Assembly: GCA_017161305.1 (NCBI GenBank)
Contig: CP031518.1
Location: 2,604,001 to 2,668,000 of the forward strand
DNA from: Treponema ruminis
GTDB lineage: Bacteria; Spirochaetota; Spirochaetia; Treponematales; Treponemataceae
Length of the DNA: 64,000 nucleotides
Direction: 5' to 3'
Shown here: piece by piece, positions 14,074-23,495 of the stretch
How the letters are laid out: every line of letters starts with the position of its first letter
Numbering within the stretch: position 1 is the first letter of the stretch
Program-made: the position numbers and the translations under genes
Notes under the pieces: generated by a model
Told to the model about the DNA's origin: nothing
The model's input: only the letters and a program-made list of their open reading frames with translations
Database searches by the model: none

Positions 14074-15597
14074 TTATTTCTCATTTTTGATGACTTCATC
14101 CATGTCGCACTTTGGCGGGATTCCGTCTACGAGCTCTTTTGAACCTGCGTTTGCATACATGTTGAGCAATACGGCACCAGCTTTGGGGTTCATGATTACG
14201 CTTGGACCCGCGATACAGCCGCCCTCACATGCCATGACTTCGATAAGGTTCGGACAGTCTGGCGGAGTGGGAACAGTGCCGGCATTGATTTTGCCATAGT
14301 TCTGCAAGTTTTTGACTCCAGCCTTGTCGAGACCGTTGATGACGACAGGACGGAGAATCGAAGCATCCTTGAGGCGGATTTTAACGCTCTCGGCAACACC
14401 ACCGGTCTTTGCAAAGTTTCGTGCAGAAACAGTCGGATTGTATTTGCCTGGTTTTGCTTCCATCTTGGAAACATCGATTTCTTTTGCAGTCAAAAGTGCG
14501 TTGACTTCCTCAACCGAGAGAACATAATCAACGAGCTCATTATCATATCCTTCGCGTTTTTTTGCAAGACAAGGACCGACGAAAACAGTGATGCAGCCCG
14601 GGTCTGCTTTTTTTGCAAGCTCGGCAGTGTAAATCATCGGAGATTTTGTCTCTGAGACACAATTCTTGAGCTCTGGAGCATGAATCTGAACGGCACGAAC
14701 GTAAGCCGGACAGCAGCTTGTCGTCATCATTTTATCACCGCGTTCCATTCGCTCGGCAAACTCTGCGGCCTCACGGTCAGCAGTGATGTCAGCACCGATT
14801 GCGACTTCCCAAACACGGCTGAAACCGGCCTGGAGCAAAGCAGTTTCAAGCTGACCGACTTTTGCTCCCTTGAACTGGGCTCCGATTGCAGGAGCGTACA
14901 TTGCGACAACTTTTTTGCCGCTCATAATGTGCTTGATGACGTCAACGAGCTGGGATTTTTCCATTACGGCACCGAAAGGACAAGAGCTCATGCACTTTCC
15001 GCAGAAAATACACTTGTCGTAGTCAATCTGCTCATGGCCAGTTTCTTCGTTGCGGGTGATTGCTCCAACCGGACAAGCCTCTTCGCAAGGAATTGGGATT
15101 TTTACGATTGCGTGATAAGGACAGTTCTGGGCACAGAGGCCGCATTTGATACATTTTTCAGGATCGATGTGGGCACGATGGTCGTAAATCTCGATGGCCT
15201 GCTTTGGACAGTTGACCTTACAAGGGCGGGCCAGACAAGCCTGACATGCATTTGTAGGAACGAACTGAGTTTTTACACAACCGTTGCATGCGTCATTGAT
15301 GAAAGTGAGGATTGGCCAGGTGGGCTTTTCACGGTTTAAGGCCTCTTTCGCAAAGTCTGAAAGGCGTTTTTCTTCATCGACATTTTCTACAGAAAAACCA
15401 AGGCGAGCCATAACACGGTCACGGACAATCTCGCGGTCATGATAGACACAACACCGGATTGAGGGACTTCCTTTTGGAACCATTTCTTTTGGAATTGAGT
15501 GAACGCCTTCTTCAAGCTTTCCTTCCAGCTGCAATTTTGCGATTCGGACAAGGATTTCCTGCTTGCGAAGCGCCGCATTGTTGTTGATATTAAGCAT
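14074..15597 (-). CDS. Monomeric [FeFe] hydrogenase, group B-like
   Basis: A 507-residue iron-sulfur protein. An N-terminal region of 90 residues is followed by cysteine clusters (CNGC, CQACLARPC, then two classical CIKCGLCAQNCP and CIFCGKCMSSCP ferredoxin motifs at about 149-206). The catalytic H-cluster motifs are all present: TSCCPAY (293-299), GPCLAKK (341-347) and EVMACEGGC (453-461). The motif forms, notably VGPCLAKK, fit the group B enzymes of anaerobes rather than group A. It would reversibly couple ferredoxin to H2 in the cytoplasm. No maturase (hydE, hydF, hydG) or NADH-linked subunit is adjacent. AGAGG lies seven bases before the ATG. The organism is therefore probably a fermentative anaerobe. 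Confidence 0.92.
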   Translation of the reverse strand: MLNINNNAALRKQEILVRIAKLQLEGKLEEGVHSIPKEMVPKGSPSIRCCVYHDREIVRDRVMARLGFSVENVDEEKRLSDFAKEALNREKPTWPILTFINDACNGCVKTQFVPTNACQACLARPCKVNCPKQAIEIYDHRAHIDPEKCIKCGLCAQNCPYHAIVKIPIPCEEACPVGAITRNEETGHEQIDYDKCIFCGKCMSSCPFGAVMEKSQLVDVIKHIMSGKKVVAMYAPAIGAQFKGAKVGQLETALLQAGFSRVWEVAIGADITADREAAEFAERMERGDKMMTTSCCPAYVRAVQIHAPELKNCVSETKSPMIYTAELAKKADPGCITVFVGPCLAKKREGYDNELVDYVLSVEEVNALLTAKEIDVSKMEAKPGKYNPTVSARNFAKTGGVAESVKIRLKDASILRPVVINGLDKAGVKNLQNYGKINAGTVPTPPDCPNLIEVMACEGGCIAGPSVIMNPKAGAVLLNMYANAGSKELVDGIPPKCDMDEVIKNEK

Positions 15598-15631
15598 TTA
15601 GTACCTCTTTTTTAGCTTTTGACAATTTCAG

Positions 15632-15660
15632 TTTAAATTATATCACAGTTTTGCTAAAAT
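15632..15660 (+). promoter_or_regulatory. Promoter of the 5-formyl-THF cyclo-ligase gene (leaderless type)
   Basis: TTTAAA (15632-15637), 17 bases, then TGC-TAAAAT with the -10 at 15655-15660, then TACATA and the ATG at 15667. There is no room for a ribosome-binding site. Confidence 0.65.
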
Positions 15661-15666
15661 TACATA

Positions 15667-16296
15667 ATGAATTTTTTGACGAAAAAAGATCTGCGTAAAG
15701 CCATGAAGCAGACGCTCACTGATTTTAACGAAAAGCTTAGCTGGAAGGAAAAACACTCACTGGCAGAAAATCTCTGCGAAAAAGTCACGTCACTTGATCA
15801 ATACAAAAATGCAGACCTGATTCTGGCTTACATTCCAGACACTCTTGAAGCCGACTGCACCCCGATTATTCTGGACTCGCTTGAAAAAGGCAAAAAAGTC
15901 TGCGTGCCCAAAGTTGATGCAGAAGCGCTAAAGCAGGGCAAGAGCAAAATGGATTTTTATTTTCTAGACGGAAGCAAGCCTCTTAATGAACAGCTTGAAA
16001 CAGGAATGTTTGGAATCCGTGAGCCAAAGGCGGGGCTGGAAAAGTTTGTTCTTGAAAAAGATTGCCAGGTAAAGCCCGGTCATGACACGGGAATCCTCAT
16101 CCTCGTTCCTGGCGTTGCGTTCACAAAAGACGGAAAGAGGCTCGGACACGGCAAAGGATTTTACGACATTTATATAGAAAGAATGAAAAAAGCAGGCATG
16201 AATCCTTTTTTATGCGGAATCTGCCTGCCATGCCAGGTTTTAGAAGACCTCCCCGCCGATGAACACGATGTCCTGATGGACGTAATTCTTTCTTGA
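15667..16296 (+). CDS. 5-formyltetrahydrofolate cyclo-ligase
   Basis: This 209-residue enzyme converts 5-formyl-THF to 5,10-methenyl-THF with ATP, returning a storage folate to the one-carbon pool. The family pattern is complete: the basic N-terminal helix KKDLRKAMKQ, the segment ILAYIPDTLEADCTPII, GMFGIREPKAG, and the ATP/substrate signature ILVPGVAFTKDGKRLGHGKGFYDIY near residues 139-163. The end LPADEHDVLMDVILS is also typical. Length is normal. It is divergent from the hydrogenase gene and transcribed alone, with the ATG six bases after a TAAAAT box. Confidence 0.94.
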   Translation: MNFLTKKDLRKAMKQTLTDFNEKLSWKEKHSLAENLCEKVTSLDQYKNADLILAYIPDTLEADCTPIILDSLEKGKKVCVPKVDAEALKQGKSKMDFYFLDGSKPLNEQLETGMFGIREPKAGLEKFVLEKDCQVKPGHDTGILILVPGVAFTKDGKRLGHGKGFYDIYIERMKKAGMNPFLCGICLPCQVLEDLPADEHDVLMDVILS

Positions 16297-16313
16297 GGGA
16301 AACTCGGATTTCT

Positions 16314-16421
16314 TTACCTATACAAAATCCGGCGGATTGAATCCGTGGAAAGGGCAAATTCATCGGCAAGTTCTGCGAGCAACTCATCGGGAAAAATATC
16401 GCTTGCGTTTCGATATTTCAC
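16314..16421 (-). pseudogene. Internally deleted CD3324-family HTH gene
   Basis: A 35-codon frame from GTG (16421) to TAA (16314). It begins MKYRNASDIFPDELL, the conserved start of CD3324-type HTH proteins, and then jumps directly to LADEFALSTDSIRRILYR, the recognition helix at the end of that family. About 50 central residues (the QKYIQG / YIP and linker part) are missing, but the reading frame is kept. The GTG overlaps the TGA stop of the beta-helix gene (GTGA), and there is no convincing Shine-Dalgarno sequence. It is most likely a relic, although a 35-residue DNA-binding micropeptide cannot be excluded. Confidence 0.6.
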
Positions 16422-19400
16422 TTCGCCGTATCGTCAATCGGGCTTGGAAAATACCAGTCTTCCTTTTTTAACAGATTTCCATTTTCATCAAAATTGTTGT
16501 TGTAAACTATATTTTTGCTTTCATTTATACCACGAAGCCATTTTAGTTTTTGCAGATGATTGTCCGTCGCAAGAATTTTAATGTCACAATTGTACAGACG
16601 GATAAAATGTTTGTTGCGCATCGTGCAGTTGGGCGCATTTATAGTGTTTTTGCTCAAGATTACGCTGTAAGTATCGCTGGAAGGATTGTTCCACCAGCTT
16701 GCAAATGTAAAGCCTTCACGTCCGCTGTGATAATATGTTTTTCCAGGCGAGTAATTCCATACACTTTCATCGGTGTCGTCCAAATACATATTAAGCGTAT
16801 TTCCTTCGATTGTAACATTCCGAGAAAGCGTTGTACCTGAATTATAAATGTTCTTGATTCTTCCCTGAATGTTAAAGGTGTTGTTCCGCATTTCGTTCGC
16901 ACCGTTAACAAGAGTGCCGTTTGCATTTCCTTTGATATTGACGATGTTTCCGTTTACAATTCCGTTTGTTTTTCCGGCTGAGTTATATTCCAGACTACCA
17001 TTGTAGTCACATTTCACATTCACAGTATTATTTATGAACTTAGGTTCTATATTTTCTTCGTAGCCATACACAGCAAGAATTGAGCCCCCGATGCTGCCGC
17101 TCTCTGAATCCATGTTAAAAGTATTTCCTCTTATTTCAACATAAGGCCGGGTCTCAAACATATAAACACCGCCTGAGTTCTTCAATTCAATCGTGTTGTT
17201 CTGAACGATGATATTCTTTCTTCCGTCCCAGGAAAATCCGCCGAAAGTAAAGAGCTTGCTCGGAAGATTATTCGCATAAATATAGTTTCCGTTGATGTCA
17301 ACATTCATGATGTCAGGGCTTCCGTCATAACCGATTGTAAACACCATTACGCGTGTCTTGATTTTGTCAACATGCTCGTCGCGCATCGCGTAAACCCTGT
17401 TGTTAGTAAAATGAACTCCGTTTATGTATTCTCCGTCTTTGTAACAGGCAGACTTTTTTGTCGGCGTAAACACGCCAATCTGCTCGTCATGACAGTTGTG
17501 GTACATCGTACAGTTGTTTACGGTTCCGTTCTCGCACTTCTCGCCGTAGAAATCAAGGAAACCAACGCTCGCGCCCCTAAAAACTCCACTCATATTGTAC
17601 AAAAGACAGTTGTCGACACGTGCATTTTTCCAGCCTGAATAGAAAGAAAGTGTCGTAAACTGCTTGTCAGTGTGAAGGTCGCAGCTTTCAACATAAGGAT
17701 TTGCCTGATACTTCCATACACTTCCGTCTGAAGTCGGATATTCGCCATAAGCTCCGCCAAAATCGTAAAGGTCGCCCGGATTTTCCCTGTTTGCGGGATA
17801 CACGGCCATGTCGCGGATATGACTTGTGATTATGAACTCGCAGTCTCTGATTTTGACATTCTGGCACTGTGAGATATTAATCTGCCGGCTGAACCACTGT
17901 TCGTCCGCCATAGATTTATCGCTTGTTCCGCGACCGACATAGTTTATATCAAGATAGTTTCCGTTTTCATCACGGGCATAATTTCCTGTGGAATCCCGCT
18001 CAGTAGAATGCCAGTAAGTTCGCTTGCTGTCGATTTCGCGGCTTTCGATTGTAATTCCTTCTATTAGAACATTGTCGCTCGGTCCCCAGACCGTGAGGGT
18101 CGCACTTCCACCGTTGTCTCCGTACAAAACTGTTCCGCCACTCAAAGCAGAGCCACTTTCGTCTCCCGCTGCAAATGTGCTTTCAAACGAATCCAGCTGG
18201 TCAGGAGTTAAATGCCGTGGAACAGTTTCGCCACGCAGAACATAATTTTTGATTCCGATTCCAATGTGAGATGCGACTCGGTAATTTCCACGCGGAATGA
18301 AAAGCGTGATTGTCTCGCTTTCGCTCTGCCTGTATTCCTGCAAGATTTTATTCGCTTCATCGATTCGCTCACCGTCGTTATTGTACTTGTAGCTTTCCCA
18401 CTTTGAATCCAGCGCAGTCTTGTTGCTTTCTGCGAGTTTTTTTTCTTTCTGATACTCACGCCATGAAGGATATTTTTCCCAAGTCACCTGAAAGCACTTT
18501 CCCGCCCCTAGCGAAACAAGATTCATAAAATTATTCTGCGGAACGATATTGCACCACTGCCCCGTTGCCGTTTTTACCGAACCGTAAGTGTATTTCGCGC
18601 GACCAGAAACTTCGTAAACCGCCTCGCCTCCGTCGCCTTCCTCAAAATAGCCCTTAGTCTTAATTTTTGTTCCATTGTAAAAGGCATTTGTCTCATTTTT
18701 TAGGGCAACAGCCGTCGAAACTTCATATTCTGTCGTTTCAAGCTGCTCACAGTTTTCAAGAGCCGTTTTTACAACCTGACCGACAATCTCAACATGATAG
18801 CCGCTTCGTGTCATCGTAAACCATTTTATTTCTTCGCCATCTTCAAGATTTGCTTTCTTTTTTAGAAAATCTTCGTCTTCAAGATAACCGCTGTCTTCCA
18901 TAAGTTTTGTAACAGTTTTCGGATTATTGAAAATGTTCGGCAAACGGTAAATTCCCTGAGAATCCTTTATGCTTGCCGTAAAACCACCCGTATTAGCCAT
19001 AAAAGCTGAATCGCTGTAGCTTTTTGCCATGTAATGCTCTTCATAATCAGGCCTCAAAACAAATACCCACGCTCCAAGATGTGCGACCTTTCCATCTTCA
19101 TCGTAACTGTATTCAAAACTTTCTGGAGCTGGTGTCGCCTGAGCATATTTTTTTTCAAGCTCGTTTCCGACCTTGTCTTTGAGAATGAGCGTGTATGTAT
19201 AAATTGGAGTTTTTTGCGAATTAGAAACCTCAGAATTAATCAGCCCCTCAAAAGTTTTTTCACGCTCGCCGCTTTCAATCAAAATTTCTTTACGAGACTG
19301 CTCAACATTTTGCGTAATTTCCGTACCGTCATTTTTTTTTGGAATCTCATCCCAGCCGTCAATAAGAATCAGAGAATAATCAGTGCTGAAGTTTGAAACA

Positions 19401-19582
19401 GCCCATTTTGCAGTAACCGTTGTATCTCCGCCTTCCGCGACAAATTTCAGAATTGAAGGCACGGCAGTTTTTTTTGGTTTTTCTGACGAATCACTGTTTG
19501 AAAAATCAAAACTACATGAAAAAAAACTTGCAAAAACAGCGACAAGAACAAACCGAAAACCCAATTTAAAACAATTTTTCAT
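16418..19582 (-). CDS. Large beta-helix lipoprotein, probable polysaccharide-active protein
   Basis: A 1054-residue lipoprotein. The signal peptide ends FFSC (Cys23). Residues 40-320 form beta domains of unknown type. From about residue 440 the sequence has the strand-turn rhythm of a right-handed parallel beta-helix: LFIPRGNYRVASHIGI, VLIEGITIES, INISQCQNVKIRDCEF, VDNCLLYNMS, VNNCTMYHN, then many N-rich turns (FINNTVNVK, GNIVNIKGNANG, EGNTLNMY). Such folds occur in pectate lyases, polygalacturonases and other polysaccharide lyases or isomerases. I could not identify a catalytic triad. A Shine-Dalgarno GGGGG lies seven bases before the ATG. The AraC regulator gene lies 91 bases upstream and may control it. 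Confidence 0.7.
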   Translation of the reverse strand: MKNCFKLGFRFVLVAVFASFFSCSFDFSNSDSSEKPKKTAVPSILKFVAEGGDTTVTAKWAVSNFSTDYSLILIDGWDEIPKKNDGTEITQNVEQSRKEILIESGEREKTFEGLINSEVSNSQKTPIYTYTLILKDKVGNELEKKYAQATPAPESFEYSYDEDGKVAHLGAWVFVLRPDYEEHYMAKSYSDSAFMANTGGFTASIKDSQGIYRLPNIFNNPKTVTKLMEDSGYLEDEDFLKKKANLEDGEEIKWFTMTRSGYHVEIVGQVVKTALENCEQLETTEYEVSTAVALKNETNAFYNGTKIKTKGYFEEGDGGEAVYEVSGRAKYTYGSVKTATGQWCNIVPQNNFMNLVSLGAGKCFQVTWEKYPSWREYQKEKKLAESNKTALDSKWESYKYNNDGERIDEANKILQEYRQSESETITLFIPRGNYRVASHIGIGIKNYVLRGETVPRHLTPDQLDSFESTFAAGDESGSALSGGTVLYGDNGGSATLTVWGPSDNVLIEGITIESREIDSKRTYWHSTERDSTGNYARDENGNYLDINYVGRGTSDKSMADEQWFSRQINISQCQNVKIRDCEFIITSHIRDMAVYPANRENPGDLYDFGGAYGEYPTSDGSVWKYQANPYVESCDLHTDKQFTTLSFYSGWKNARVDNCLLYNMSGVFRGASVGFLDFYGEKCENGTVNNCTMYHNCHDEQIGVFTPTKKSACYKDGEYINGVHFTNNRVYAMRDEHVDKIKTRVMVFTIGYDGSPDIMNVDINGNYIYANNLPSKLFTFGGFSWDGRKNIIVQNNTIELKNSGGVYMFETRPYVEIRGNTFNMDSESGSIGGSILAVYGYEENIEPKFINNTVNVKCDYNGSLEYNSAGKTNGIVNGNIVNIKGNANGTLVNGANEMRNNTFNIQGRIKNIYNSGTTLSRNVTIEGNTLNMYLDDTDESVWNYSPGKTYYHSGREGFTFASWWNNPSSDTYSVILSKNTINAPNCTMRNKHFIRLYNCDIKILATDNHLQKLKWLRGINESKNIVYNNNFDENGNLLKKEDWYFPSPIDDTAK

Positions 19583-19673
19583 ATTGCGCCCCCAATAGAT
19601 TAAATTGCTTTAAGTGTAATATTACTTTTTGCGGAATTCTTGCATTTTTCTACTTAAAAATTGGACAAAACTA

Positions 19674-20543
19674 TTATATTACGGCGAGTTTCTTGTATTT
19701 CAGCGGCGAGAGCTTGATATATTGCTTAAACGAGCGGATAAAATACGAAATGTCTTCAAAGCCGCATTCATCCGCAATCTGCTGAACCGACTTGTCCGAG
19801 CTTAAGAGCATCACGCGGGCGTTTTCAAGGCGAATCATTTTCACATAATTTGTAAAACTTGTTCCCGAGACTTTTTTGAAAATGTTCATGAAATGGCTTT
19901 CCGAAAAATGAACGAGCTGTGCCGCATCAGAAACCGAAATCGGATTTTTGTAATTCTCGCTCACATATTTAAAGACCGGGATGAGTTTGTTCGCATAGAG
20001 TTCAGAATTATTCAATTTCACTTCCCCGGCAGAAACAATTTCCTGAAGATAATGAAAAATCCTAAACAAATCTGACTTCACCAAAAAAGGCTTTAAGACC
20101 GCTTCGTGACGATTTTCAAACAGCGAAATCACGCTTTCAATAATCTCTGTGTTAAAAAGCGTTTCTTTTTTGTGAAAATACGGAACGGTAATCTGGTCAT
20201 TCTCGTAAGGCTTCAGCAGTTTCTTAAAAATCTCGGAATCAGGCGACTCCAGAAGCGAAAGTGAAAAGACAATGTTCGTGTAATGACAGGGCGTGTTTTT
20301 GTACTGAAAAAATCCGTGAATTTTCTGCGGCGGAATAATCAGTATGTCGCCCGCCGAACATTCAAAACGCTGTGCATGAATGATTGCGTCCAATGTTCCT
20401 TCAAGAACATAAACAATTTCAAAATCATCATGATAATGAAGCGGAAAAAACGGAAAAGTTTCAGGAATCCGGCAACGGTACACTTCATAGGGAAAATTTG
20501 TGAACCCGCGTTTTTTTGTCTCTTTTATCGCTTTTTCCTGCAT
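19674..20543 (-). CDS. AraC-family regulator with cupin sensor domain
   Basis: A 289-residue regulator. Residues 15-100 form a cupin (FPLHYHDDFEIVYVLEGTLDAII, then AGDILIIPPQKIHGF), typical of AraC proteins that sense sugars. The C-terminal 100 residues contain two HTH motifs (ISVSDAAQLVHFSESHFMNIFKKVSG and VQQIADECGFEDISYFIRSFKQY). The ATG at 20543 is preferred to the GTG at 20555, because AGGGGTGG lies eight bases before the ATG but directly abuts the GTG. It lies 14 bases after the M16 gene and may be cotranscribed with it. The likely target is the beta-helix gene downstream; the ligand is unknown. Confidence 0.88.
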   Translation of the reverse strand: MQEKAIKETKKRGFTNFPYEVYRCRIPETFPFFPLHYHDDFEIVYVLEGTLDAIIHAQRFECSAGDILIIPPQKIHGFFQYKNTPCHYTNIVFSLSLLESPDSEIFKKLLKPYENDQITVPYFHKKETLFNTEIIESVISLFENRHEAVLKPFLVKSDLFRIFHYLQEIVSAGEVKLNNSELYANKLIPVFKYVSENYKNPISVSDAAQLVHFSESHFMNIFKKVSGTSFTNYVKMIRLENARVMLLSSDKSVQQIADECGFEDISYFIRSFKQYIKLSPLKYKKLAVI

Positions 20544-20557
20544 ATTTTTATCCACCC

Positions 20558-23368
20558 CTATTTCTCGCTATCCTTGCTGTAGAGTCTGAGCGGAGCTTTC
20601 TGGTCAAAATAACTTTCCGCAATCAAAAAATAATCCTCGGGCTTTGCCTTTGAAACCGCCTGATACTGGTTCAGGTAGAGCTTGGGATTTTTCTGCACTT
20701 CCCCGCCCTGCATGAGCCGCGCCGTTCCAGCCTGACTTGCAGCCCCGCCAATTACCGCCATGAGCCAGTTGTTTTCAAGCCGGGCAAGAAGGTCGGTCTT
20801 TTCAAGGTCGATTACGCCTTCGGTCTTTATTTCGATTTCGCGGGAAATGTCCTTTTTAATAGAAGAAACTGCTTCAGACCAGGCAGAATCAACCTGGTCC
20901 GTATGCTCAACGCTAGTGACGACAATCCGGGCAAAAGGAAGGTCGTTGTCCGGGAGCTGGGCCTTAACCTTAGTCTCCGGGTATTTTTGAGTAAGACTTG
21001 CTTCCATTCGGGCGGCCGTTTCAATCAGAATGGCATCAAAAAGAGCAAGGTCTGTTGAGGCAAGGTCTGGCGAGGGAAGACAGTAAAGGGCCGGATCAAG
21101 GAATTTGGTCGTCGGAATCAGGACTGCCGGACGGGGACCCGCTTCTTCCTTGGAAATGTCAGTCAAAAAAAGATGGCGGAGGGCCAGCTTCTTTTCGCCG
21201 GTTTTCAGTTTTGCAAAGTCAGGAGAAGGAACTCGCAAATCAGTCGAGCGGGTCTGCTGGATGCTTGTAAGCATGGCAAATGTTGACTCAAGGCCTTTCT
21301 GAAGTTTTTCCTGCTCAGGTAAGCCGCCTGAAAGAATCAGGGAAAATCTCGTTGAATCAAGAAGAAGCGGATAGGCTTCAAGGATTTTCGTAAAGTCCAG
21401 CGTTTTTGCAGGCTTGTCCTCGCCGTCGCGGTAAAGTTTTGGATAATCCGTGCCGCCGTACAAAAGACGAACCGCCTCGCACAAAAGCTGAAATTCCGTG
21501 CTGCCGCTTTTGAGCCGCCACTGGGTCCGCTCGTCGTAAGTCACGCCGTCAGCCGTCGCAGGCGTTATGTCACAGTAAACAAGGGCCGTATATGCCGCCT
21601 GAATCGCAAAGTCAAATTCGCCGGAAAGGCAGGTCACCGTGATAATCGAATGAGTGGAAAGAGTTTTTGATGAAACTTCGTAAAAGCCTGAAATCGCACC
21701 GTTGGATGCAAACAAATCAAGCTGGCGGTTGATGTTGACCGCAATAGAATCACTTAAAACACTGGCAAGTCCCGGAACCTTGTCACAGAAAAGAAGCTCG
21801 CCGCCTGCAATCGTGAGCGAAAGGACTGCCGTTTTTGAATTTTCACTCCGCTTTACCGTGACAGGGATTCCGTTTGAAAGCGTGAAGGATGAAAATTCAT
21901 CGAGATTTTTGGAAATGAAGCGGTCAGCAGACGAAGCGATTTCCTCAAGAAGATTTTTGTCGCTTTCCGCCTTGCTTCCGTCCTCTTTCAAAAGATTTTT
22001 GTAGGCGGTCTGATTGTACCAGGCACTTTCTTTCTGCAAGATTAGCTCAAAGCCAGCCTTTTTGAATTCTGTCTCGTACTTTTGATAGACAGCCTGATTC
22101 ACAAAGACAAAGACAAATGGCTCTTCTGCAAGAACTTTTTCCTGCAGGTCCTTCATGTCGATTTTTGAAAGACGGTCATTTTTTTCGAAGAATGATTCAA
22201 GGGCAAAGGCAGGATTTTTTGAAGATGCAAGGGAGCGCGAAAAGTTTTCCATCGTGGCATCGCTGCTTTCTGAAAGACGGGTAAATTCCGTGGAAGCCTT
22301 TTTGAGAGACTTCTGCAATTCCTTTTCTGAAAAAACATCTTCGTCGCGGCTCATCGAAAGGAAAAGCCCTGCCTGAACAACCGGCGAAACCTTAGCTCTT
22401 CCCAAAAGTGACTGAATTATGAGCCTTGAGGCATTTTTTTCCTGAGCCGAAGAAACGTCGATGTATTCGTCGCCTAGGATTTTGAGGTTTTTCTGCTTCA
22501 ATAAAAGTCTTTTGAAGGCAGATCCGTCCTGATTCCATGATGAAGCAAGGGCATCCGCTCCGTCAGAAGGAAGATTCGCGTACTGAAGGACAATCTGAGT
22601 CATTTCGTCAGAAAAATCCTTGTGGAAGAGAAGGAACTTGCGCCCCCGGCTGAATTTTTTGTCACCGGCTTCGATTGCCGCACGAATTTTCTCGGCTCCA
22701 TCGTCAACCGGGCTCAAAAATGAACGGTTCGGAAACTGAAGGAAGTATTTTTTGACCAGGGCAAGGGCCGCCCCCTCGGTGATGTTTCCGCTTACAAAAA
22801 GATGCGAATTGGACGGAATGTAGTAATTTTCTGAAATCTGAGCCAGGCCAGAGCGGATTATTTCCTTGCGGCGTGCAGAAAAAGAGCAGGGCACCACTCC
22901 GCTTTCACGGCTCCAGGGATTTTGAGCAAAGACCTTTGAGTCAATCGCAGAATTTATGAATCCTGCCGCACTTGCAGAATATTCGGCGTTTTCAGCAGAC
23001 ATGGTGTTTATAATAGAAGAAAGTTCAAAATCAGAAATGTTCAGGGGCTTGAGTTTTGAAGAAAGTGAAATTACGGCTTTTTCTGCCGCACTCGGAGCCG
23101 CCTTTGAGACAAAGCGGACGGCATCATTTGAAATCTCTCCGCCGCAAAGACGGGCATACATGGTAAAAAGCCCGCCATTATCCCGCCCCTGATTTGTAAA
23201 TCCCGCGTTCACGCAAAGTTCCAGCCTCACAGTCGGCGAAGAAGAGTCCTCAAGATAATAGACTTTGAGGCCGTTTTCAAGCGTAAAGAGCTTTATGTCC
23301 GAGGCTGTAAAAGCAAAAAGCGAGAATGAAAGAAAAAAAATCGTAAGGGAAAGAATAAATCGCCGCAT
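20558..23368 (-). CDS. M16 (insulinase-type) peptidase-like protein without zinc motif
   Basis: A 936-residue exported protein with a signal peptide (MRRFILSLTIFFLSFSLFAF). Two M16-like halves are visible: residues 25-230 (FTLENGLKVYYLEDSSSPTVRLEL) and about 500-700 (FTLSNGIPVTVKRSENSKTAVLSLTIAGG). In active M16 enzymes the first half carries HxxEH in a GLAHLLEHM-like helix; here the same place reads GGLFTMYARL (65-74), with no His or Glu. The second half also lacks it. The protein is therefore probably a structural or binding subunit and not a protease. A TATAAT box lies 11 bases before the ATG and no Shine-Dalgarno sequence is present, so the leader is only a few bases long. Confidence 0.8.
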   Translation of the reverse strand: MRRFILSLTIFFLSFSLFAFTASDIKLFTLENGLKVYYLEDSSSPTVRLELCVNAGFTNQGRDNGGLFTMYARLCGGEISNDAVRFVSKAAPSAAEKAVISLSSKLKPLNISDFELSSIINTMSAENAEYSASAAGFINSAIDSKVFAQNPWSRESGVVPCSFSARRKEIIRSGLAQISENYYIPSNSHLFVSGNITEGAALALVKKYFLQFPNRSFLSPVDDGAEKIRAAIEAGDKKFSRGRKFLLFHKDFSDEMTQIVLQYANLPSDGADALASSWNQDGSAFKRLLLKQKNLKILGDEYIDVSSAQEKNASRLIIQSLLGRAKVSPVVQAGLFLSMSRDEDVFSEKELQKSLKKASTEFTRLSESSDATMENFSRSLASSKNPAFALESFFEKNDRLSKIDMKDLQEKVLAEEPFVFVFVNQAVYQKYETEFKKAGFELILQKESAWYNQTAYKNLLKEDGSKAESDKNLLEEIASSADRFISKNLDEFSSFTLSNGIPVTVKRSENSKTAVLSLTIAGGELLFCDKVPGLASVLSDSIAVNINRQLDLFASNGAISGFYEVSSKTLSTHSIITVTCLSGEFDFAIQAAYTALVYCDITPATADGVTYDERTQWRLKSGSTEFQLLCEAVRLLYGGTDYPKLYRDGEDKPAKTLDFTKILEAYPLLLDSTRFSLILSGGLPEQEKLQKGLESTFAMLTSIQQTRSTDLRVPSPDFAKLKTGEKKLALRHLFLTDISKEEAGPRPAVLIPTTKFLDPALYCLPSPDLASTDLALFDAILIETAARMEASLTQKYPETKVKAQLPDNDLPFARIVVTSVEHTDQVDSAWSEAVSSIKKDISREIEIKTEGVIDLEKTDLLARLENNWLMAVIGGAASQAGTARLMQGGEVQKNPKLYLNQYQAVSKAKPEDYFLIAESYFDQKAPLRLYSKDSEK

Positions 23369-23379
23369 GACGGATTGAG

Positions 23380-23385
23380 ATTATA
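23380..23385 (-). promoter_or_regulatory. -10 box of the M16-like gene
   Basis: TATAAT on the minus strand, 11 bases before the ATG at 23368. A partial -35 (TGGAAA) lies 17 bases upstream. The expected leader is about four bases. Confidence 0.55.
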
Positions 23386-23437
23386 TCACACAGGCTTTAA
23401 CTTTTCCATGTTTAGTTTATAGCTCCTTTTCTTTATC

Positions 23438-23466
23438 TTGACTAAAAGAATCCTTTTTGCAATCAT
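23438..23466 (+). promoter_or_regulatory. Possible promoter of the small beta-barrel-like gene
   Basis: TTGACT (23438-23443), 17 bases, AATCAT (23461-23466). The -35 is good and the -10 weak. AAAGGAG follows nine bases before the ATG at 23496. Confidence 0.45.
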
Positions 23467-23495
23467 GAAAAGATACAAGTAAAGGAGCTAAAACT

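Noticed and set aside
14680-15339. 219-codon plus-strand frame
   Set aside because: Antisense to the hydrogenase gene, whose motifs are all intact.
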